64,000 bases of DNA from JAZDEY01 sp043808325 [NCBI: Candidatus Eiseniibacteriota bacterium] (GCA_043808325.1 JAZDEY010000031.1:17231-81230); one strand, 5' to 3'; shown: positions 1 to 9,193, numbered from the stretch's first letter. The notes: generated by a model not told the origin, from the sequence alone. Made by a program: numbers and translations.

Positions 1-2
1 TC

Positions 3-2087
3 GCGTTCTGCATCCTCAGTGCGCTTCCAACGGGTAGCCCGGAAACCGAGAGTCTGCTGAAGAACTTGCGAGAACTGGCACTTCGAACCGTGGCGACAGG
101 CATCCTCCGAAAACACGACTTCATGGGAAGGATATACCACAAGCTTCTGCTCAAGACCACGGGGAAGTATTACGCCACCAATTACACGGCAGTTCCGTCT
201 GCCTACCTGTTGGCCTATCTGCTCTACAAGACTCCCAGCGACAGTCTGCCCCTGTCGAGCATGAGAGACTTGAAGGCAATGAGGATTATAGACCCGGCCT
301 GTGGCTCGGGGACTCTGCTGTCAGCGAGCTATGTAGCGCTGAGAGACATTTATGCATGCGTGCTCACGGCAGATGAGTTACCTGACTTTCACAAGACCCT
401 TCTGCAGAAGACCATCTATGGATGGGATGTCCTGGACTATGCAACCCATCTGACGCTGACCGTTTTGGGGCTTCACAGCACACCCACCTTGGTCAGGAAG
501 ACCAATATGACCACGCTCGCCAATGGCGCCGATGATACGGGCACTTACTTGGGCAGCCTCTCATACTTGAATCTTCACGCATCCCTTAAGGGGAAGACAT
601 GGGTGAAGCCTTCGAAGACCCAGTCTATGGACAAGGTGACCCAGACCTATAAGCCGATGAACATACCACCGGGCACATTCAACGTAGTCATAATGAATCC
701 GCCTTTCTCGAGGAGCGCTAAGCCGAACTGCAAGTTCGGATACAAGTCAGAGGTCATCAAGAAGAGGATGGCCGCAGAGCTGGCGAAAATCCTCGTCTAC
801 AGTGGACTGGATGGAACTGGCCAAGCGGGTCTAGGAGCCCCGTTCATCGGCCTCGCAGACAACCTCTTGAAGCCGGGCGGGCGATTAGGTGTCGTAATAC
901 CTCGTGCCATTCTGTCAGGTGTCTCATGGAAGAAAATCCGGGATCTCCTCCACAAAGACTACGAGATTAGATACATAATCTCGAACCATGACCCTGGAGA
1001 CCGGGCAAGTGGCGTGGAGCCCTGGAACTGGAGTGAGGATACTGACTTGGGCGAGGTTATGATTATCGCTGAGAAGACCACTAAGCTTCCGGCAGACAGA
1101 GAAACGGTTTACGTCAACCTCTGGAACAAACCAAGAAATGAAGTTGACTCGATACTTATATCTCATCAGATTGTTTCGAAGCGCCCCGAGGGACTCCTCA
1201 GCGAAGGCGTGTTTGAGACTTTGAAGATGAAGCGGGATGTGGAAGTGGGCACTTTCTACAGACTCCGGCAATCGGAGCTTGCTGATGGCTGGCTCGCTCC
1301 TTGCTTGTTTGCCAACCCCAGCCTTAACAGATTCACGATGGAGCTGAGGCAGATGTTGCCGACTGCCGGCATCCACGGCCTTCTGAAGACCTGGAGCTCA
1401 ATGAACAAGACAGGTCCTGTGCGGTGCTTTGACGGTGTTGATATCAAGCAAGTGAAAACCGCCTTCGAGCAAACCTCGGTGCAAACAGAGTTCCCTATCC
1501 TGTGGGGGCAACAGTCGGCAATGAATCGGCTCTATCTCGGTGAGGATTTCATCGGATATGGCAGGGCCAAGTCTGCCGATTCCGCTCGATTGCACGAGAT
1601 TAACAAGTCCTCGTTTATCCTATCTGAGCGGCCTCATCTTCATAATGATGCTCTGATAGCTTTCAGGACAGCAAGAGCGGTGCTCACTACGGCGTTCTGG
1701 GAGCTTGGGTTTCGAGATGCTGAGATAGAGCCTCTAATGCTCCTATGGTTTAATTCCACCTTCGGGTTGCTCCTATACCTGTCAGCCTCTACGAGCAGCA
1801 TGGGCGAGATTTTCAAGACCAAGAAGGCCCAGATGAGCCTCATGAGGGTTATTGACCCTGGTAAGCTCAAGGAAGGGGCCTCCGTCAGGAGCGCCGAGTT
1901 ATTCAAGGCTATCAATGAGAGGGAGTTCAGGGCGTTTCCCGAAGAGTTCGCGCTCGCTGCAAAGGGCGAGGGTCTAAGGGCCGAGGTTGACAAGTTCTTT
2001 AGCGACGAGCTCGAGCTTGCTTATGACTTAAGGCCATACTACGAGATGTTGGCAAACGAGCCCGCACTGACACTCAAGCGCCTCTGA
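3..2087 (+). CDS. N6-adenine DNA methyltransferase, 5' end outside window
   Basis: Likely an N-6 adenine DNA methylase of a restriction-modification or phage-defence system, using S-adenosylmethionine to methylate DNA. The reading frame has no stop back to the left edge (694 residues visible), so the TTG at 66 is unlikely to be the real start. The SAM-binding motif DPACGSGTLL begins near visible residue 97, and the catalytic NPPF motif (in IMNPPFSRS) is near residue 232, the order expected for gamma-type amino-methyltransferases. The C-terminal half (about 330-690) has no motif I recognise; it may be a target-recognition or TaqI-like C-terminal region. By eye its codons are less GC-rich than the genes downstream, which suggests transfer. 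No specificity subunit or nuclease is visible, although a decayed ORF faces it. Confidence 0.8.
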   Translation, partial: AFCILSALPTGSPETESLLKNLRELALRTVATGILRKHDFMGRIYHKLLLKTTGKYYATNYTAVPSAYLLAYLLYKTPSDSLPLSSMRDLKAMRIIDPACGSGTLLSASYVALRDIYACVLTADELPDFHKTLLQKTIYGWDVLDYATHLTLTVLGLHSTPTLVRKTNMTTLANGADDTGTYLGSLSYLNLHASLKGKTWVKPSKTQSMDKVTQTYKPMNIPPGTFNVVIMNPPFSRSAKPNCKFGYKSEVIKKRMAAELAKILVYSGLDGTGQAGLGAPFIGLADNLLKPGGRLGVVIPRAILSGVSWKKIRDLLHKDYEIRYIISNHDPGDRASGVEPWNWSEDTDLGEVMIIAEKTTKLPADRETVYVNLWNKPRNEVDSILISHQIVSKRPEGLLSEGVFETLKMKRDVEVGTFYRLRQSELADGWLAPCLFANPSLNRFTMELRQMLPTAGIHGLLKTWSSMNKTGPVRCFDGVDIKQVKTAFEQTSVQTEFPILWGQQSAMNRLYLGEDFIGYGRAKSADSARLHEINKSSFILSERPHLHNDALIAFRTARAVLTTAFWELGFRDAEIEPLMLLWFNSTFGLLLYLSASTSSMGEIFKTKKAQMSLMRVIDPGKLKEGASVRSAELFKAINEREFRAFPEEFALAAKGEGLRAEVDKFFSDELELAYDLRPYYEMLANEPALTLKRL

Positions 2088-2588
2088 GCAATGGTCGCCC
2101 CCGACAGGCTTGTGCAAGACCCTTCCCCTGTTTGCCGTCAGATGAAAGTGGACACGAGAGGGGTATAATCTAAGCTGCACTTTGGAGGTCTTCTTGGCCT
2201 CAGCCCATTCCTTGTAACTGATTTTTTCACAATGGGTTAGGAGATTCTGCAATTGGCTTGGCGGTGTTCGTCTAATTGCTTCAATATCAACGAGATGCAG
2301 AAAACGAGACCAACGTGAAACCAATTCTACATTCGAGGCATCTTTCTGCCTTCTCGTCGCTTCTTCATCTCTCGCTGTCTTCCTGGTTCTCCTCAGTCGC
2401 ATTTGGGACAAACGAGTCGATAGTCCTCTCAATCAGATCACTTTCCTTTCGGATCGCGCAGACAGATACGTAGCTAGTACCCGCAGAATGACCGGGGGGC
2501 GGATGTTGCCCATGGCGTTCTTTGGAGGTGCACACAATCCCGGGGAATTGCTGCTCATCTTCCGAGATATAGGAACACGAAGGGTGGG
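2088..2588. other. Gene-poor stretch between methylase and regulator
   Basis: These 501 bp have no intact gene I can support. They hold a decayed minus-strand reading frame (2172-2475, listed separately). The sequence is visibly less GC-rich than the backbone, with T-rich stretches around 2340-2410. No tRNA, terminator with a U-tract, or convincing promoter was seen. The stretch probably contains the junction between an acquired segment and the native chromosome. Confidence 0.5.
2172..2475 (-). pseudogene. Possible frameshifted remnant of an unknown gene
   Basis: Read on the minus strand, two overlapping frames give protein-like text. One covers about 2472 to 2365 (begins YVSVCAIRKES, ends ENQEDSER then stop). 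The other covers about 2432 to 2172 (contains SRFLHLVDIEAIRR and CEKISYKEWAEAKK). Joining them by a +1 shift near 2370-2395 would give one stretch of about 100 residues rich in charged residues. It converges on the methylase, the arrangement often seen for restriction enzyme partners, but no nuclease motif is visible and I do not recognise the family. It could be chance, since both frames are short. Confidence 0.3.
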
Positions 2589-5396
2589 GTGGTGCTCTCT
2601 CATGGGATGGTTGCCACCAGTTCGAACTCCACCACTGGTTGTATTGCGTCCACGGCATCGGCATGCCTGAGGAGGCAGGGGAAATCCGAGGATGCCCTGG
2701 CCCTCCTCGAGGGGCTGATCCCTTCGTTCGAGGGCCGCGGGAGACGCGACCTACTTGCCGAGAAGGCCACGCTACTTTGTCTTGTCGGTAGGTACGGCGA
2801 GGCCGGGGATATCTGTGAGATGGTTCAGCGGGAGGAATCCGTCAGTGAGCGCTGCAAGGATGCCGGTGTGTATCTCGTCCTCGGCCACGTCCTTTCGAGG
2901 CTCTGCAAGTGGAAGCAGGCAATTGCTTGTCTGGAGCATGCGGCCACTTTCGCCAGGATGTCCGGCGATGCAAGTGCTCTGGGGAACGCTCTCAACAATC
3001 TTGGAATCGTTTACAAGAATCTGTGCAGATTTGATGACTCGGCAAGGTTACTGCGGCGGGCAGTACGGGTAGCTCGGCGCACGCGTGACGATGCGAGTCT
3101 TTCAGTGCGGCTCCTCAATCTCGCCACAACCCTCTTTAAGCAGGGTGAGATCCAAGAGGCCGATAGCGCAGTTTCCGAATGCATCAAGATCTCGTCGCTT
3201 CTCAGTCTTAGACGGACCCAGAGTCTGGCGACGATATGCAGGGCAAGGATTGAGAAGGTGCGGGGCAGGCTTGGGGAGGCGGTTAGCCTGCTCAAGCGGG
3301 TGATAGCTGAAGCCCAGTCGCTTGACGAGCCGAGAGTGGGGCTCCTGGCAGAGGAAACCCTGGGGGAAGTTCTCTGCGAACAGGGTGACCTCTCCCAGGC
3401 TCGGCGAGTGCTTGAAGAGTGTCTCGGGAAGGTCCCCGAGCATGCCAAGGACCTAGAGGCCGAAATCAAGTGCCGGCTTGCGGAAGTCTATCTGGCGCTG
3501 GGGACGAAAGACCGGGCACGACGCTGCGGCACCGAGGCCCTGAAAGTTGCCGAGTCCACTGGTGATCTCTATGAGGCCGCCAGGTGTCTTCGCGTGCTGG
3601 CGGGGACCGCGGCAACCCCGGCGGACGCAGCGAAGCTGCTTTCCAAGGCCGATCATACCTTCGCCCAAATGGGAGCCAGGCTGGAGCGCGCTCTGACTCT
3701 TGAGGCAAGGGCCGCCTTGGCCGGAGTCTTTGAGTCGACCCGGGCCAAGACGGTGGAAGAGGCCATATCGGTGCTTGAGATCTGCTGCGCTCACGGCAGA
3801 TTGACGCGCGCCCTTTGTCTGGCAGCTTCGATCTATCTGGACGAGGGGCGGGATCATGACGCCATGATGTCGCTCAAGAAAGCCGAGGACCTGGCAGGCG
3901 AGTCCACGCTCAAGCGCGCGGTCTCACAGGTGCGCGTGAAGCTCGACCGGCGCCTGTCAGAGAAACTGGTGTGGCCTGCGGAGGCAGGCCTGGCTACCGC
4001 GCAAGAGGCCTTCGCTTTTCTGCGCACGAGGCTGGGTGCGACCGGCTTGATCCTGGGAAAACCGAGTGAGGATGGACCTCCCGAAGTGGTCACCGCCCTG
4101 GGGATAGATCCGGAGACCGCCGTCGGGTTGCTCAAAGCTGTCTCCGCGCGTGGTCCGGGTCCGGTGGTCTCGACCAACGTGACCGATCTGGCCCCCACTC
4201 TTGGGGCTCGCCCCGCCTTAAGGTCGCTCCTGGGCGTCAGCCTCGGCGCCGGCGCCTCAGATGCCCTCTGCTTGACATGCTGGCCGTCGGGCGGCAAACT
4301 GGGCCTTCATTCGGAAATCTCGTATCTCGTCGAGGCATATTATGAGATCCTCCGGCTCGCGCCTGTTCTTGAGCGAGCCATGTTGCCCGGTCGCGAATGC
4401 GTGGTGCCGATCTGCCTGGGTGGCATTCTGACTGCCGATCGGCGGCTGAAGGAAATCCTGTTGTCGCTTGCGAAGATCGCACGCACACGCGCCAACGTAC
4501 TCGTCACCGGCGAGACCGGGACCGGCAAAGAGCTGGTAGCTCGAGTCATTCATGCCCTGAGCCCAAGGAAGCGTGAGCCTTTCGTCGTGCAGAACTGCGC
4601 CGCCTTGCCTGAGAGCCTCCTGGAGAGTGAGCTCTTTGGATACCGTCAGGGAGCTTTTACCGATGCCCGGACCGAAAAGCGTGGTCTCTTGGAGACCGCG
4701 AGCGGGGGTACCTTCTTTCTCGATGAGATCGGAGACATCTCTGCGTCGACACAGGCCAAGATGCTCAGGGCGATCGAGAGTGGAGAGATCAGGCGGCTCG
4801 GGGACACAGTGGCTCGTCCCGTAGATGTTCGTTTCATAAGTGCCACCAACAAGCAACTCGAGCAGGAGGTGGAGCGGGGGCAGTTCCGCCGCGACCTCTA
4901 CTACAGACTGAATGTTGTCGCGCTCGCACTTCCACCCTTGAGGGACCGAAGAGGCGACATCGCTCTTCTGGCCAGGCTTTTCCTCAAACGCCTGGAAGGG
5001 CGGGGACGTAAGTGCTCCCTTCGGATTGATCCCGGGGCCATGCGCGCTCTCGCCAATTACACCTGGCCCGGCAACGTGAGGCAGCTTGAGAATGAGATCC
5101 AGCGGGCGGTCGCCATCCTTGGCTCCGATGATGTCGTCGGCGTGGGCTCACTCTCCCCATCGGTCACCGGGCACGGGATCGGCGGCCAGGTGACCACCCT
5201 GAAGGATGAGGTTCGCCTTGTCGAGCGGTCGCGGATTCTTAGCGTGCTTGAGAGGTGTGCTTGGAACAAGACCCATGCCGCCAAGATGCTCGGCGACCTC
5301 AGCCGTCCGGCCCTGATCGGCAAGATGAAGCGGCTTGGGATCCCGCTTGCCAGGCCTGACGCTCAGGGGCAGCGGCTCTCGCCTCTCGGCGGCTAG
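2589..5396 (+). CDS. Sigma-54-dependent regulator with TPR and GAF-like sensor
   Basis: A 935-residue enhancer-binding protein that would remodel sigma-54 RNA polymerase by ATP hydrolysis. Residues about 20-430 are helical TPR-type repeats. About 440-600 looks GAF-like. The AAA+ domain follows, with Walker A GETGTGKE at 641-648, the sigma-54 contact loop GAFTDA at 688-693 (consensus GAFTGA, so Gly to Asp at position 5), and Walker B LDEIGD at 711-716. A Fis-type HTH lies near 885-920 (NKTHAAKMLG). The first 18 residues are low-complexity and unlike a TPR, and family members with this layout often carry a protein kinase or other sensor first. I infer that the N-terminus was lost at the junction upstream. 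The GTG start at 2589 has no good ribosome site; the gene may be a truncated copy. Confidence 0.85.
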   Translation: MVLSHGMVATSSNSTTGCIASTASACLRRQGKSEDALALLEGLIPSFEGRGRRDLLAEKATLLCLVGRYGEAGDICEMVQREESVSERCKDAGVYLVLGHVLSRLCKWKQAIACLEHAATFARMSGDASALGNALNNLGIVYKNLCRFDDSARLLRRAVRVARRTRDDASLSVRLLNLATTLFKQGEIQEADSAVSECIKISSLLSLRRTQSLATICRARIEKVRGRLGEAVSLLKRVIAEAQSLDEPRVGLLAEETLGEVLCEQGDLSQARRVLEECLGKVPEHAKDLEAEIKCRLAEVYLALGTKDRARRCGTEALKVAESTGDLYEAARCLRVLAGTAATPADAAKLLSKADHTFAQMGARLERALTLEARAALAGVFESTRAKTVEEAISVLEICCAHGRLTRALCLAASIYLDEGRDHDAMMSLKKAEDLAGESTLKRAVSQVRVKLDRRLSEKLVWPAEAGLATAQEAFAFLRTRLGATGLILGKPSEDGPPEVVTALGIDPETAVGLLKAVSARGPGPVVSTNVTDLAPTLGARPALRSLLGVSLGAGASDALCLTCWPSGGKLGLHSEISYLVEAYYEILRLAPVLERAMLPGRECVVPICLGGILTADRRLKEILLSLAKIARTRANVLVTGETGTGKELVARVIHALSPRKREPFVVQNCAALPESLLESELFGYRQGAFTDARTEKRGLLETASGGTFFLDEIGDISASTQAKMLRAIESGEIRRLGDTVARPVDVRFISATNKQLEQEVERGQFRRDLYYRLNVVALALPPLRDRRGDIALLARLFLKRLEGRGRKCSLRIDPGAMRALANYTWPGNVRQLENEIQRAVAILGSDDVVGVGSLSPSVTGHGIGGQVTTLKDEVRLVERSRILSVLERCAWNKTHAAKMLGDLSRPALIGKMKRLGIPLARPDAQGQRLSPLGG

Positions 5397-5400
5397 CCGC
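5389..5400. repeat. 12-bp perfect palindrome over a stop codon
   Basis: GCGGCTAGCCGC straddles the TAG stop of the sigma-54 regulator. It could fold as a short hairpin or bind a dimeric protein. No U-tract follows, so an intrinsic terminator is not supported. Confidence 0.35.
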
Positions 5401-5459
5401 AAGATAGCGGGAGCACACTCGGCACGGAGACAGGGCGCACCAGCCGGGGGATGTTTCGC

Positions 5460-5489
5460 TTGACTTGCGCGTGTGAGCGACCATAGACT
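5460..5489 (+). promoter_or_regulatory. Candidate housekeeping promoter of larA operon
   Basis: TTGACT (5460-5465), an 18-bp spacer and TAGACT (5484-5489). The -10 ends only six bases before the GTG start of larA at 5496, so transcription would begin at or next to the start codon, giving a leaderless message. The same geometry recurs at 37880-37914. Confidence 0.45.
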
Positions 5490-5495
5490 CAGGGC

Positions 5496-6800
5496 GTGAG
5501 CCCGGGAGAGAACGCGACACACACTAAGCCATTCGTTTTCAGGTATGGAAGGGGGGAGATCTCTCTTCGCCTGGACGGCGAGTGGCCGGTGAAGGTCGTG
5601 TCTCCTCGAGTGCCGGGGAGCGAGCCGGACCTTCCATCCCTGGTGCTCGACTCCCTCCAACGACCCATTGCTACGCCGCCGCTGGCGACCCTTGCCGGGG
5701 ATGCAAGAAGCGTCGTCATTTCAATCCCCGATGGCACGCGGCCGCCTGTTGCACGCACGATCCTGCCCCCGGTGATCGAGGAATTGCTGCGGGCCGGAGT
5801 GGACCTCGCAAAGATCAAGATCTTCATTGCCGCCGGTGTTCATGCCGGCACAACGCCCGAGGACCGTCGCCGCTTGGTGGGCGACGGCGTCTCACCGGCG
5901 ATTGAGATCGTCGAGAACGATTGCCGCAAGGCCGCCGGTTTTGTGCCGGTGGGAAGGACACGGCGAGGCACACCCGTTGTGGTCAACCGCCTTGTCCGCG
6001 AGGCGGACCTCAATGTCGTAATCGCGCCCCTGGCTCTCCACTATTTCGCCGGCATGGGTGGCGGCAGGAAAATGATCGTGCCGGGCGCCTGCAATGCCGA
6101 GACCGCTCGCGCCAATCACCGCCTGACCTTGAGCGATCGTGGCGAGATTCACCCGATGTGCCGGAGCGGCGTGCTTGAGGATAACCCCGTGCATGAGGAC
6201 ATGGTCGAGGGGATGAGTTTCCTCAATAACATCTTCTTGATCAACGTGATTCTGGATGGCTGGGCCCGCCCCTGCGACATCGTCTCGGGCGATGCGGTCA
6301 AGTCCTACCTTGAAGCGGCTACCCGCGCCCGGGGCCTGCTTGAGGTCCCTGTGGGCCCGAGGTGTGATCTGGCCGTTGCGGGCGCCGGAGGGCATCCCTT
6401 TGATACCAACGTGATCCAGGCCCACAAGTCGATCGATCACGCCGCCGCAAGCGTGAGGGACGGAGGGGTGGTGGTCGTGGCTGCGGAGTGCGCTGCCGGC
6501 ATAGGTTCCGATACTTTCCTGCCGTGGTTCGGCCTGGGTGACGCGCGGGCTGTCTCCCGTAGGCTCCTTGCTCAGTATGAGCTCAACGGTCACACCGCGC
6601 TTGCTCTAATGCAGAAGCTGGAGCGATTGAAGATAATACTGGTCTCATCACTCGATCGATCTTTGGTCGAACGGATGGGAATGATCCTCGCACGAAGCCT
6701 CGATGAGGCTGTATCGCTTGCAGGGGCCTACGTGGGGAAGAAGCCGTTGACTTACATTCTCCCGATGGCATGGGGCATCTTACCGGTGGCCGAGGGGTAA
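5496..6800 (+). CDS. larA: LarA-family nickel-pincer racemase/epimerase
   Basis: A member of the lactate racemase (LarA) family, whose enzymes interconvert stereoisomers of 2-hydroxyacids by hydride transfer with a nickel-pincer nucleotide. The residues known to matter in Lactiplantibacillus LarA are all present at an offset of 7-8: Asp79 and Arg82 (IPDGTRP), His116 (GVHAGTT), His182, Lys192 (GGGRK, the lysine that anchors the pincer) and His208. At 434 residues it is of normal length. The substrate cannot be told, because many paralogues act on other hydroxyacids or sugar acids. LarB, LarC and LarE, needed to make the cofactor, are not in the window. GTG at 5496 is the only reasonable start; there is no clear ribosome site. 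It overlaps no neighbour but leads directly into the NlpC/P60 gene. Confidence 0.88.
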   Translation: MSPGENATHTKPFVFRYGRGEISLRLDGEWPVKVVSPRVPGSEPDLPSLVLDSLQRPIATPPLATLAGDARSVVISIPDGTRPPVARTILPPVIEELLRAGVDLAKIKIFIAAGVHAGTTPEDRRRLVGDGVSPAIEIVENDCRKAAGFVPVGRTRRGTPVVVNRLVREADLNVVIAPLALHYFAGMGGGRKMIVPGACNAETARANHRLTLSDRGEIHPMCRSGVLEDNPVHEDMVEGMSFLNNIFLINVILDGWARPCDIVSGDAVKSYLEAATRARGLLEVPVGPRCDLAVAGAGGHPFDTNVIQAHKSIDHAAASVRDGGVVVVAAECAAGIGSDTFLPWFGLGDARAVSRRLLAQYELNGHTALALMQKLERLKIILVSSLDRSLVERMGMILARSLDEAVSLAGAYVGKKPLTYILPMAWGILPVAEG

Positions 6801-6802
6801 GC

Positions 6803-7360
6803 ATGGTGGCTCGACACCTCCGTCATGAACTGAGGAATGCCAGGGTGGTTTTGGCGCGGCTGGCTCCGTGGGCCTACGGGCAGTTGATTGCCCTTGCCGC
6901 GCTTCTGATTGTGGCGGGCTGCGCCGGCATGACGCCGGCACCGATCTTCACTGCACGAGAAGTACCGGTCGCAACCAGCCTCCCCGAGGTCGCCCGGGAG
7001 GACCTCTTGAATGAACTGAGCATGTATCATGGGGTGCCCTACCGCGAGGGTGGGGACTCCATGAAGGGCACCGACTGCTCCGGGCTTGTGATGCAGGTCT
7101 TCGGTCCCCTCGGCGTAAAGCTGCCGAGGACCGTTGCCCTACAATTTGAATCGGGCGTTTCGGTAGGAAGGCGGGATGTGAAGACCGGGGATCTGGTTTT
7201 TTTCGGTGGCGGTCGCATCCCCGATCATGTCGGGGTGGCCGTATCGAGCGACGAGATGGTCCATGCCTCATCCTCCAAGGGTGTGGTCCTGGAGAAGATC
7301 GATTCGTTCGCCGAGTCGGCCGAATTCCACGGCGCGAGAAGGGTCGTGAACCTGCGATAA
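6803..7360 (+). CDS. NlpC/P60 cell-wall peptidase, lipoprotein
   Basis: A 185-residue predicted lipoprotein with an NlpC/P60 papain-like domain, which cleaves gamma-D-glutamyl-diamino acid bonds in peptidoglycan peptides. The export signal has a long N-region, a hydrophobic stretch (28-37) and a lipobox ending at Cys40 (IVAGC). The catalytic cysteine is Cys92 in TDCSG; the following histidines are in PDHVGV and VHASS, the usual Cys-His-His set. I chose ATG 6803 because GAGGGG lies just before it. The upstream ATG at 6770 would overlap larA and add a basic leader. The gene begins 2 bp after larA stops, so the two are probably cotranscribed, although no functional link is evident. Confidence 0.87.
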   Translation: MVARHLRHELRNARVVLARLAPWAYGQLIALAALLIVAGCAGMTPAPIFTAREVPVATSLPEVAREDLLNELSMYHGVPYREGGDSMKGTDCSGLVMQVFGPLGVKLPRTVALQFESGVSVGRRDVKTGDLVFFGGGRIPDHVGVAVSSDEMVHASSSKGVVLEKIDSFAESAEFHGARRVVNLR

Positions 7361-7399
7361 GAGGCACGCGTCGGAAGTGCGGGAACAAGGAGTGCGAGC

Positions 7400-8701
7400 G
7401 TGAAGATTGCGATCATCGGTTCGGGCGGCAGAGAGCACGCCCTCGGCTGGAAGCTCGCGGGCGAGGAAGCTACCAACGAGATCACATTCTTGCCCGGCAA
7501 CGGGGGGACCGCTGAGATCGGCACCAACGTCGAGATCGGTGCGACCGACGTCAAGGCGCTGACGGACTTCGCAGTACGGGCGCGCCCCGATCTCATAATC
7601 GTAGGCCCCGAGGATCCGCTCGCCCTCGGGCTTGTGGATCGTCTTGCCGACCACGGCCTCACGGTCTTCGGGCCCACCCAGGCGTGCGCCAAGATCGAGA
7701 CCAGCAAGATCTTCGCCAAGCAGCTGATGTCCAAGTTCGGAGTGCCGACGGCGCCCTACAAGGTCTTCACCTCCGAGGCGCGGGCGCACGCCTGGATCGA
7801 ACGCGCCACAAAGCAGCTTGTGGTAAAGGCCGACGGACTCGCGAAGGGCAAGGGCGCGATCGTTACCAAGGAGAGGGCCGACGCCCACAGAGCTGTGGAG
7901 ATGATGCTGGCGGAAAAGGTCTTCGGGCCGGCCGGTGAGGCCATCTTGATTGAGGAACGCCTCACGGGCGAGGAAGTCTCGGTGCTCGCCATAACCGACG
8001 GCCACAGGTATGCGCTGTTGCCCCCTTCACAGGATCATAAGCCCATTTTTGACAAAGACCGGGGACCCAACACCGGTGGGATGGGTGCATATTGTCCTGC
8101 TCCCCTGGTTGATCGTGATACCCTCGGTCGCATCGAGGACGTGATCATTAAGCGATTCCTGAAAGGCCTCGCCAAGCAAGGTCTCGCGTACCGAGGGGTC
8201 CTCTATGCTGGGCTGATGCTCAATGAGGACGGCGTCTATGTGATCGAGTTCAACGCGCGTTTCGGTGATCCCGAGACGCAATCGATCCTGCCGGCCATTG
8301 ATGCCGACCTGGGCGGTCTCCTGGCGGATGCAGCTGCCGGGAATCTCAAGAAGACCCAAAGGATCAAGCCGTCGAGGTGGGCGGTCTGCGCGATCGCGGC
8401 ATCGGGGGGTTATCCCGACGCTTACGAAACCGGCAAAGTGATCACGGGCATTGCCGAGGCGGCTCGGCCCGGCGAGGTGATCGTATTTCACGCCGGGACC
8501 AAGCGTCTCCCCGACGGGCGCCTGGTGACCTCGGGAGGTCGGGTGCTTGGAATTACAGGGGTGGGCACGACGCTTCGTCAGGCGCGGCGAAGGGCCTATG
8601 AAGCAAGCCATATCGTGCGATTTGCAGGCATGCATACGCGCACCGACATCGGGCTCAAGGGCCTGAGAAGACTTCACAAGGCGGGGGTGATCCAAAGTTG
8701 A
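7400..8701 (+). CDS. purD: Phosphoribosylamine-glycine ligase
   Basis: Second step of purine synthesis: joins glycine to 5-phosphoribosylamine with ATP, in the cytoplasm. At 433 residues it is full length. The N-terminus IAIIGSGGREHAL is the classic PurD start. The ATP-grasp region includes KADGLAKGKG, LTGEEVSVLA and GPNTGGMGAY, and the metal-binding end FNARFGDPETQ is intact. It starts with GTG at 7400 after AAGGAG. Its stop overlaps the purE start in TTGA, so translation is probably coupled. It is one of eight purine genes spread across this window. Confidence 0.97.
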   Translation: MKIAIIGSGGREHALGWKLAGEEATNEITFLPGNGGTAEIGTNVEIGATDVKALTDFAVRARPDLIIVGPEDPLALGLVDRLADHGLTVFGPTQACAKIETSKIFAKQLMSKFGVPTAPYKVFTSEARAHAWIERATKQLVVKADGLAKGKGAIVTKERADAHRAVEMMLAEKVFGPAGEAILIEERLTGEEVSVLAITDGHRYALLPPSQDHKPIFDKDRGPNTGGMGAYCPAPLVDRDTLGRIEDVIIKRFLKGLAKQGLAYRGVLYAGLMLNEDGVYVIEFNARFGDPETQSILPAIDADLGGLLADAAAGNLKKTQRIKPSRWAVCAIAASGGYPDAYETGKVITGIAEAARPGEVIVFHAGTKRLPDGRLVTSGGRVLGITGVGTTLRQARRRAYEASHIVRFAGMHTRTDIGLKGLRRLHKAGVIQS

Positions 8702-9159
8702 GCAGACCTGAGGTTGCAGTCTTGATGGGTAGCCAGTCTGACATGCCCGTTATGGAACGGGCCACCAAGATGCTTGACTACTTCGGGATTGGCTACAGAA
8801 CCTTTGTGCTCTCGGCACATCGGAGCCCAAAGAAGACGCGTGAGTTCGCCCACACGGCGCGCAGGCAGGGTATCAAAGTCATAATCGCGGGCGCCGGCAT
8901 GGCGGCTCACCTGCCGGGTGTCCTGGCGTCGGAGACGACCCTGCCGGTGATCGGGGTTCCGCTTGCGCGATCCGCGCTCGGTGGACTCGATTCGCTCCAT
9001 TCGATAGTGCAGATGCCTTCGGGGGTGCCGGTCGCAACGATGGCAATCGGTGAGGCCGGGGCCGCCAATGCAGCGATTCTTGCCGCCGAGATTCTTGCGC
9101 TGTCCGATCGGCGCCTCGAGAAGAAGCTCCGTGCCTACAAGCGAACCCTCGCTCGTTAG
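8698..9159 (+). CDS. purE: N5-carboxyaminoimidazole ribonucleotide mutase
   Basis: Moves the carboxyl group from N5-CAIR to C4 in purine synthesis, acting as a homo-octamer. At 153 residues it is the short class I form. Motifs are GSQSDMPVMERA at the N-terminus (the phosphate site), SAHRSPKK with the catalytic histidine, and AGAGMAAHLPGV. It starts at TTG 8698, overlapping the purD stop by four bases. The partner PurK (N5-CAIR synthetase) is not in the window. Without PurK a class II, CO2-using enzyme would be another reading, but the histidine motif here is that of class I. Confidence 0.95.
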   Translation: MSRPEVAVLMGSQSDMPVMERATKMLDYFGIGYRTFVLSAHRSPKKTREFAHTARRQGIKVIIAGAGMAAHLPGVLASETTLPVIGVPLARSALGGLDSLHSIVQMPSGVPVATMAIGEAGAANAAILAAEILALSDRRLEKKLRAYKRTLAR

Positions 9160-9185
9160 CCGGTGTCCGCGCTCCGGCTTGGGGT

Positions 9186-9193
9186 GGTATGCT
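9186..9193 (+). promoter_or_regulatory. Weak extended -10 candidate before sua5
   Basis: TGGTATGCT in the purE-sua5 gap (TATGCT at 9188-9193 preceded by TG-N) resembles an extended -10 element. There is no good -35 at the right distance. It is listed because the 90-bp gap is the only upstream space for the four-gene unit 9250-11246. Confidence 0.25.

Noticed and set aside
5421-5440. GGCACG-like element before larA as a sigma-54 promoter
   Set aside because: The GG to GC distance is 12, not 10, so the -24/-12 spacing fails.
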